Positions 60,201-64,000 of a stretch of 64,000 nt of DNA are shown piece after piece; positions within the stretch are counted from its first letter, which is position 1; each line of letters begins with the position of its first letter. This DNA comes from Elmis aenea (Eukaryota; Arthropoda; Insecta; Coleoptera; Elmidae). The translations under genes were made by a program, and so were the position numbers. The stretch lies in the NCBI GenBank assembly GCA_947652605.1, contig OX393577.1, positions 27,779,466 through 27,843,465 on the forward strand, read 5' to 3'. Below the pieces are notes generated by a model. It worked only from the letters and a program-made list of their open reading frames with translations, made no database searches and was not told the DNA's origin.

Positions 60201-62743
60201 CTAACATTGATCATCAAGATTTGCATTCATCAAATTCGACAAACGAAGACAATATAATCTGCCCCGTTGAAACAGGCAAAATTGAGACGTCGATTATCAA
60301 CGCAGTCTTCATGTTCAAGTCTAACTTATCAAGTAACAAAAATTTTGAATGCTTATCAGCTAGTTATTTCACAACACCAACAAGTCAAAATTTTGAGGAT
60401 TTTTTAACAAACATCCTTATCAGCCAACTATTGACAACTTATTTGCCATTTAAGTCAAATGTTATATTTTACAGAGATGATAATATAAATAGACGATGGT
60501 TATCAAATTGTTTGGAAAAAGAATCTCTATTTTGTTCAGTGTGCTTGGCATACATAAAAACGAATGTTCGTTTGTAAAAATGATGGAATGAAAGACTGGA
60601 AGCATATTCTGCAAATAAAGAACATGAAAATAATACGATCCATGAAAATTGTGTTTATAGCCATATGCTTAAACTTAAAAAAAAAGGATATTTATAATTT
60701 AATGTTCTCAAATGAAGGAAGATTACGTCAAAAAAATGCTCTTGAACGCAAGCACGTACTGAAAAGAATTATAGATGTTGTAAAACTAATTGGAAAAAGG
60801 GGTTTAGCTTTTCGGGCACACAGATCGAAATCTGCTAATTCATTCTAATTAGAGAACAATGATACTGAACATGGAAATCTTTTTAGAAATAATTGTATTA
60901 TTATCTAAACATGACAACATTTTAAAATTAAATTTTTTTGGGTTATTAATTTTTTGGGGGCCGGTCTAGCAGGTTTTCCCGGGCCGGTTGAATTTCCCAG
61001 TCCGCTACTGGTTATACTTGATAGTACAAAAATATTTTTGGGGAAAATGTTGTAGATTTTTTACGTAGTACTTTAAAATGAAAACATTAAGTTGTTTGTC
61101 ACGAAAAAACATTTTTTTCCCTCTTTTCAATAATATAAGGTTTAATGTATTTATTTTGATATTTAGGTCAAAACAAATAAAATTCATCAAAAAGTCCCTA
61201 TAAAGCTACAGAGGGCCATGAATTTAAACAATATTGAATCTACAACTTTTTCCCCAAAAATATTTTTGTACCATCAAGTACAACCGAGTTATTAACGATC
61301 TAAAAAAGTCCATTTTGATTTTTTTTTAGATATTATCTAGCTTGCTATGGATTTTTTTTAAACATTAAACACTGAGTAGGTCTTAGAAAGGGGAACAACC
61401 AAAATAAATCATTTTATTTTGGAATATTTGTTGGTGCATGTTCACTAATTTTATTTTATTACTCAAAATCTGTAGGTTAGGCGGGAAAAATCAAGGAATT
61501 AAGAAAGATTCTAAATTAATTAGGCTTTCAAGAAAAAAAATTATTGCAAAATTTCTACCTTCCAAAAAGTTCCGATTAAAAAACCAACAGGGCTCGCACT
61601 TTTCAGTCCATTATGAAGATGGGTGATCATTGAAAATATTACTGTGGAACACCTTTTATTAAAGTAAAAATATCAACCAACAGTCATTTTTCTACATTTC
61701 TCCAAATTTGAGAAATAGGATGAAAACCTACTTTGACCGTTTCCCTTATGTGAGTGTAAGTCCGAAAGGATGCGTTTTAGGAAAACAAAATATAGGATAG
61801 CCCCCTAATTTTTGATAAGGAAATAACTCTCGAAGCTTTTTGCAATATTTATGAATCACCCTGTATATAGACACATACGCACATTTAGACATTATATGGT
61901 GTCGCCCAAAATTTCTTTGCCTAGCGGCGCCAGATACCCTGCATATGTGACTAATATTTTTATTGATCGTAATTTTTAATATATTTCTTTATTTCTAGAC
62001 TGTGGAAATGACACCAGTACACACACAATTGCAGGTGGACTTGCAGAGGAAACATGCTGAACTGCAAGCTTCGATAGGTCAACAACAAGCAGAACTGAGA
62101 AGAGTATCGGAACAACTTTTAATGGCTAGGCTAGGATTGTTATCGACGTCTCAGACACAGGCGACGCATGTTAACGTAAGAACTGCATATTAATATTAAT
62201 ATTGTTTACTTTAATATAACGTGTCCAAATTATGAAACTGCAGAATAAAATAACAAATAAAACAAAGACAGAAATAGCGATTTTGTCATTAAGTGAAAAA
62301 AAAAACTAACTTTTAGTAATAAATATGTATCCAAAAAAAATATTGCACAGTTTCTTTAAAATTTTATAAAAGCAAGGCGATTTGAGGTTCTAAACATTAA
62401 AATTACCTGCGCTAAGTCTTAAAATACATCTTTAAGCTAAAAGAGGTATTTTGGCGATAAAAAAATTACGTGAATACGACCTATCGTTGCCTCATTCTGT
62501 CATTATTTTCAGGTGACAGTTCCATACTCCTATAGTTCGGGTACCGTAAGCAGCACTACGGCAGTAATTTCGGGTCCAGCTGTGCAGGTTCCTGTAGCAG
62601 TAAGTGTACCAACGAGTATGCCCATGACAGTGCAAGGTGAAATTTTAACACCTTTGGTGCCGGTATCAATGGAATCCTCATCTTTAGCCCATCATTCCAA
62701 TGTTCTTTATCAGACCCCCGATTCCAATACTCCACCAAAATAA
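45273..62743 (+). CDS. Clk: CLOCK circadian bHLH-PAS transcription factor
   Basis: Ten coding exons join in frame to 596 residues: 45273-45307, 45354-45517, 45613-45794, 46121-46307, 47887-47953, 48270-48656, 49610-49820, 53619-53768, 61999-62175 and 62513-62743. All have GT-AG introns. Residues about 18-66 are the bHLH ([26 protein letters not shown]). PAS-A covers about 85-195 ([27 protein letters not shown]). PAS-B covers about 215-340 ([46 protein letters not shown]). Residues about 470-508 are a Gln-rich helical stretch ([20 protein letters not shown]) equivalent to the mouse exon-19 region. CLOCK pairs with CYCLE/BMAL and activates E-box genes such as period and timeless in the nucleus. 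The C-terminus is short, without the long polyglutamine tract of Drosophila CLOCK (about 1,000 residues). The ATG lies 7 nt after an AG acceptor, so a non-coding 5' exon is expected upstream. Confidence 0.95.
46308..47886 (+). other. CLOCK intron 4
   Basis: This 1.6-kb intron runs from GTAAGT to TTTGCAG and sits within PAS-A. It is AT-rich. No transposon with recognisable ends and no RNA gene was seen. Open frames here (46877-47191 minus, 47127-47315 plus, 47569-47766 minus) have no family features. Confidence 0.7.
48657..49609 (+). other. CLOCK intron 6
   Basis: 0.95 kb from GTAAGA to ACATAG, separating the end of PAS-B (HRVIR) from the acidic/serine linker exon. It is AT-rich. A TACAGGGCTG / AACACCCTGC pair around 49450-49495 may be a tiny repeat remnant. 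No gene was seen. Confidence 0.65.
49904..50976. mobile_element. 1.07-kb fold-back element in CLOCK intron 7
   Basis: Arms of about 450 bp (49904-50358 and 50517-50976) are near-perfect reverse complements beginning TACAGGGTGTTT. The flanking dinucleotide TA is at 49902-49903 and 50977-50978. A 69-codon open frame appears on the + strand at 50125-50334 and again, nearly identical, on the minus strand at 50545-50754. This is a direct consequence of the inverted arms, not two genes. No transposase is recognised; the TA target suggests mobilisation by a Tc1/mariner-type enzyme. Confidence 0.8.
50977..51498. mobile_element. Second fold-back element, directly adjacent
   Basis: Arms 50977-51105 and 51376-51498 are reverse complements starting TACAGGGTGTTTCATAATTG. 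Within the arms a second TACAGGGTGTTAAAAG motif repeats the terminal motif inverted, next to GCGGTTGCGGACC. It abuts the first fold-back with no more than the shared TA between them, and its right end touches the Helitron. Confidence 0.75.
51499..53408 (+). mobile_element. Non-autonomous Helitron
   Basis: The left end TCTATATATATAAAAATG follows an A. The right end is CTAG before a T, preceded by a GC hairpin (CCGAGCGAAGCCGG, 53382-53395) about a dozen bases upstream. These are the Helitron TC...hairpin-CTRR features with A|T insertion. The 5' sequence (AATGAATGTATG..., CCATTCATCCGAT, CAGGACCATGGGAAAAAGAT) occurs twice, at about 51513-51640 and 52946-53075. GCGAGCGCGMAGCGCGAGTAG-type hairpins occur at about 52494, 52555, 53257 and 53318. 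A short tandem array of AAAAGATCCAAAATTCTC units lies at about 53090-53180. No Rep/helicase is encoded. Confidence 0.75.
53947..54120. mobile_element. 174-bp non-autonomous hAT element in CLOCK intron 8
   Basis: Left end CAGGGCCGGCGAGAGAGG, right end (other strand) CAGTGGCGTCGAGAGACG. Perfect 8-bp target duplication GTCACACA at 53939-53946 and 54121-54128. Internal GGGCC blocks resemble the 38098 element, but the sequences are not the same family throughout. Confidence 0.85.
54620..55476 (-). mobile_element. hAT element, copy B
   Basis: 857 bp with ends TAGGGTTTCT on both strands and perfect 8-bp target duplication GTAGCTAT at 54612-54619 and 55477-55484. CCCGGGAT-rich blocks lie inside both ends. 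On the minus strand at about 55080-55000 a short open segment reads like the hAT dimerisation region ([17 protein letters not shown]). The rest of the transposase is gone, so it is an internally deleted derivative. It is the uninterrupted relative of copy A at 27600-30276. Confidence 0.85.
55485..56228. other. CLOCK intron 8 segment with transposon debris
   Basis: No gene. Near 56190-56220 the motif GGCGGTGTATAATGGGGACACTCTGTATA resembles the termini of the fold-back family and directly borders the retroelement leader. It may therefore be a later insertion that truncated the retroelement. Confidence 0.45.
56229..56246 (-). other. Retroelement primer-binding site
   Basis: Six bases after the LTR end on the minus strand, TGGCGCCCGAGAAATATG begins. 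The first eleven bases have the TGGCGCCC start seen where lysine-type and some other tRNAs prime reverse transcription. The internal region is cut off shortly after, near 56215. Confidence 0.65.
56253..57039 (-). mobile_element. LTR of a retrotransposon (minus orientation)
   Basis: On the minus strand the 787-bp segment begins TGTAACG and ends CCCCTACA, with the TG...CA ends of LTRs. In transcript order it has a TATA box GGGTATAAAAGG (TATAAAA at 56904-56910), then three to four tandem hairpin repeats, then AATAAA signals at 56347-56371. It is bordered upstream by a polypurine tract and downstream by a primer-binding site. The family is probably Ty3/gypsy-like, but no gag or pol is present to prove it. 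Being antisense to CLOCK, it could terminate or start antisense transcripts in intron 8. Confidence 0.75.
56550..56830 (-). repeat. Tandem hairpin repeats inside the LTR
   Basis: Units with CGTGTCGCACCTCCGC occur at about 56583, 56687, 56747 and 56803 (+ strand), spaced roughly 60-105 bp. Most are flanked by CTCTTTTAA and its complement TTAAAAGAG, so each unit can fold. They lie between the TATA box and the poly(A) signals, i.e. in transcribed LTR sequence. Confidence 0.7.
57040..57056 (-). other. Retroelement polypurine tract
   Basis: Reading toward the LTR on the minus strand, GAAGAAAGAGGGGGA abuts TGTAACG exactly. This is the expected position and composition of the plus-strand primer tract next to a 3' LTR. 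Confidence 0.7.
57057..58222. other. CLOCK intron 8 segment
   Basis: Upstream of the polypurine tract on the minus strand one would expect retroelement coding sequence. None is recognisable beyond a short open frame ending near 56883. The rest is AT-rich. A GGTTCGATT motif near 57640 (minus strand) looks tRNA-like but lacks the rest of a tRNA. Confidence 0.45.
58223..58561. mobile_element. 339-bp MITE with GTCGCGAC-rich ends
   Basis: Left end TGGGTAGTTCACACGGTGAC and right end (other strand) TGGGTAGTTCAGACGGTGAC match at 19 of 20 bases. Both continue into TTTTAAAGTCGCGA. The left end repeats the palindrome GTCGCGAC or variants three to four times. The flanks are AAA on both sides, so a 3-bp duplication is possible but uninformative in A-runs. 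PIF/Harbinger is a reasonable guess from the GGG ends and 3-bp target. Confidence 0.7.
59633..61010 (+). mobile_element. hAT element with degenerate transposase
   Basis: Left end CAGTGGCGGACTGGGCAGGC, right end (other strand) CAGTAGCGGACTGGGAAATT. Perfect 8-bp duplication GTTATACT at 59625-59632 and 61011-61018. GGGCCGGT blocks are subterminal. The transposase gene covers about 60065-60900 and is broken. Confidence 0.9.
60065..60900 (+). pseudogene. hAT transposase, TTF-type zinc finger, truncated and frameshifted
   Basis: The first frame (60065-60577, 170 codons) begins with a basic leader ([17 protein letters not shown]) and ends in the start of a TTF/ZMYM-type zinc finger ([21 protein letters not shown]). 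A frameshift near 60570 leads to 60564-60848, which continues the family pattern with [26 protein letters not shown] and RGLAFRAH (GLAFRGH in intact relatives). After the stop, ENNDTEHGN and ISKHDNI-like pieces remain. The catalytic core is deleted. In live relatives this protein cuts and pastes the element; this copy cannot. Confidence 0.8.
61744..61941. repeat. Partial copy of the 21685 hAT MITE
   Basis: Shared order of motifs with 21905-22108: GTTTTAGG-AAA, GCCC(T)CC-TTAATTTTT, ATAAGG, AATAACTCTCGAAGC versus CATTAGCTCCCGAAAT, TTTGCCTAG and GCCAGATACCCT, ending CCCTG. No left terminus was seen, so it is truncated. Confidence 0.6.
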
Positions 62744-64000
62744 ACAAACTGCAGTTTTTGCAAATAAATATTTATACAAATTAATGTGTGCTCCTGTTTA
62801 ATTCACTTTTTAAGTGTCAATTGAGTGAAAAGTGCGATAGTTTTTAAGTTTAATTGGGTGTACTAGTGACGAACTGTAGTACACCAAAATGTATTAAATG
62901 TTTCTCATTTTCTAAGTTGGGACGACTTTGTGCTAATGTATGTTATATTTATTGTATTAAATAACTAGTAAAATAATTCAATTTTAGCTATATTAGCTAA
63001 ATTTAATTTTGTACATTTCAAACGAAATTGCTCGGAAGTAACAGGAGTATTTTTAATTGCCTAAAGTTTCGATATTTATTTCAAATGGACACGATCCCAA
63101 TTTAAACATTTTGATAGATCCACAATATTTTTGTTAAAATTGTTATCCTGTACTTGTTTATTAATTTATTTTCGAAAGCTTTACATATATAATTCCTCTT
63201 TTACCCCATGATGTCCATTCTTTTATATAAAAAACAAGCTAATCATTTTTGTTAGTTGAACAAGGAATATTATAAATATATAAAATTTTATATTTTAACA
63301 GGCACATGGATATGAATTTTTAAGCTTTTTGAAAGATGTAACAATTTTAATGAAACACCAATTAAACAAAAAAAATTAAAACAATGAGAGATTAAACTGC
63401 AAATCTGTTAGCTGTGTATTTAAAGCTTTTAATTTTCAAAACATTTAACAAAATATTTTAGACAAATGAAATCAGTTTATCAATTTGGTGTAAGAGCAAA
63501 TTATATATTACATTTTTAACGGAAATTTATTTATAGATAATGCAATAAATTTTAAAAGTCAGTCTTGGTTATCATTTCGTGTGTAACTACATAATATAAG
63601 TAGAGCGTCTCAAGAAATATTTCTTTTCTAAAGATTTATTTTACTGCTTGAACAATTTGAGTGATTAAATTATGTGATCTATACAAACTTATTTAAAAAT
63701 GACTTTTTAGTGAATAAAATAGATACGATTTTCATTTAAAATTATTCATACTGTAATAATTATATATAACTGTTTAAAATGGCTTTTTACAGATCCCTTG
63801 TTGTAAAAACAAACACAATAAATTAGGCATATCGGATGATTTAACCTCGACCACCCAAAAAACCACTCACTTATTAATTTTAAATTTCAAAAGGTAAACC
63901 GTCATTTGTATTTAGGAGTGTAGATTTTTATTTAAAAAATTATAATTGTTCAAGAATTATTAGGGTTATAATCGATTTCTTGGTCAAGTATTGAAAGTTC
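62744..64000 (+). other. CLOCK 3' UTR and downstream DNA
   Basis: AT-rich sequence follows the CLOCK stop. AATAAA occurs at several places (for example 62763, 63546, 63712 and 63818), so the true 3' end cannot be chosen by eye. No further gene or repeat with clear ends is visible. Confidence 0.5.

Larger units (their letters stand above)
59451..61410. mobile_element. Fold-back element split by a hAT insertion
   Basis: The left part starts TACAGGGTGGTTCACATAG. The block AAAAATATTTTTGGGGAAAA (61027-61046) and neighbouring sequence recur inverted at about 61240-61290. The TCGCTTATAGCTCGGTTATAC block (59611-59631) recurs inverted near 61285-61305, and AGGGGAACA-type sequence near 59510 and 61390. 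The right terminus is not clear after about 61410. A 1,378-bp hAT element sits inside the left arm. Confidence 0.6.

Noticed and set aside
1..64000. Any prokaryotic-style defence system, CRISPR array or operon
   Set aside because: All supported genes are spliced eukaryotic genes, and repeats are transposon-derived; no spacer-repeat array or compact gene cluster is present.

Overview
The window is AT-rich nuclear DNA from an insect. It has spliced genes with GT-AG introns, some only about 46-57 nt long. It is also rich in insect-type transposons: hAT, Tc1/mariner, piggyBac-like, Penelope, Helitron, an LTR element and fold-back elements. A beetle or a related holometabolous insect is plausible, but the sequence alone does not settle this. 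I saw no prokaryotic-style operon, CRISPR array, rRNA gene or convincing tRNA gene.

Three protein-coding genes are supported, all on the + strand. (1) 12259-16819 holds the last six exons of a LONRF-type protein: a C3HC4 RING finger followed by a LON N-terminal domain. Its 5' exons are not identified. (2) 20446-21494 is a complete three-exon F-box gene resembling FBXO36, with a long lysine/asparagine-rich tail. (3) 45273-62743 is the circadian transcription factor CLOCK. Ten coding exons join in frame to 596 residues with bHLH, PAS-A, PAS-B, a glutamine-rich helical region and a short C-terminus. LONRF and FBXO36 are probably ubiquitin-pathway components. CLOCK is the positive limb of the circadian loop. 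I see no sign that the three are functionally linked.

Layout: 1-12258 is AT-rich non-coding DNA with one palindromic MITE. 12259-21494 carries LONRF and FBXO36. 21500-45200 is a transposon field: hAT elements, a LINE fragment, a hAT copy split by a 1.8-kb fold-back, an inverted-duplicate Tc1, a piggyBac-like shell with nested palindromes, and a Penelope element with a mariner inside it. 45273-62743 is CLOCK. Its 3.8-kb intron 7 and 8.2-kb intron 8 are packed with insertions: two adjacent fold-backs, a Helitron, two hAT elements with perfect 8-bp target duplications, an LTR in reverse orientation, and a fold-back split by another hAT. 62744-64000 is CLOCK 3' UTR and flanking DNA.

No previously undescribed biological system is evident. 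The most unusual structures are an LTR bordered by both a polypurine tract and a primer-binding site, its tandem hairpin repeats, a perfect 61-bp inverted repeat, and several nested insertions whose order can be read from the sequence.
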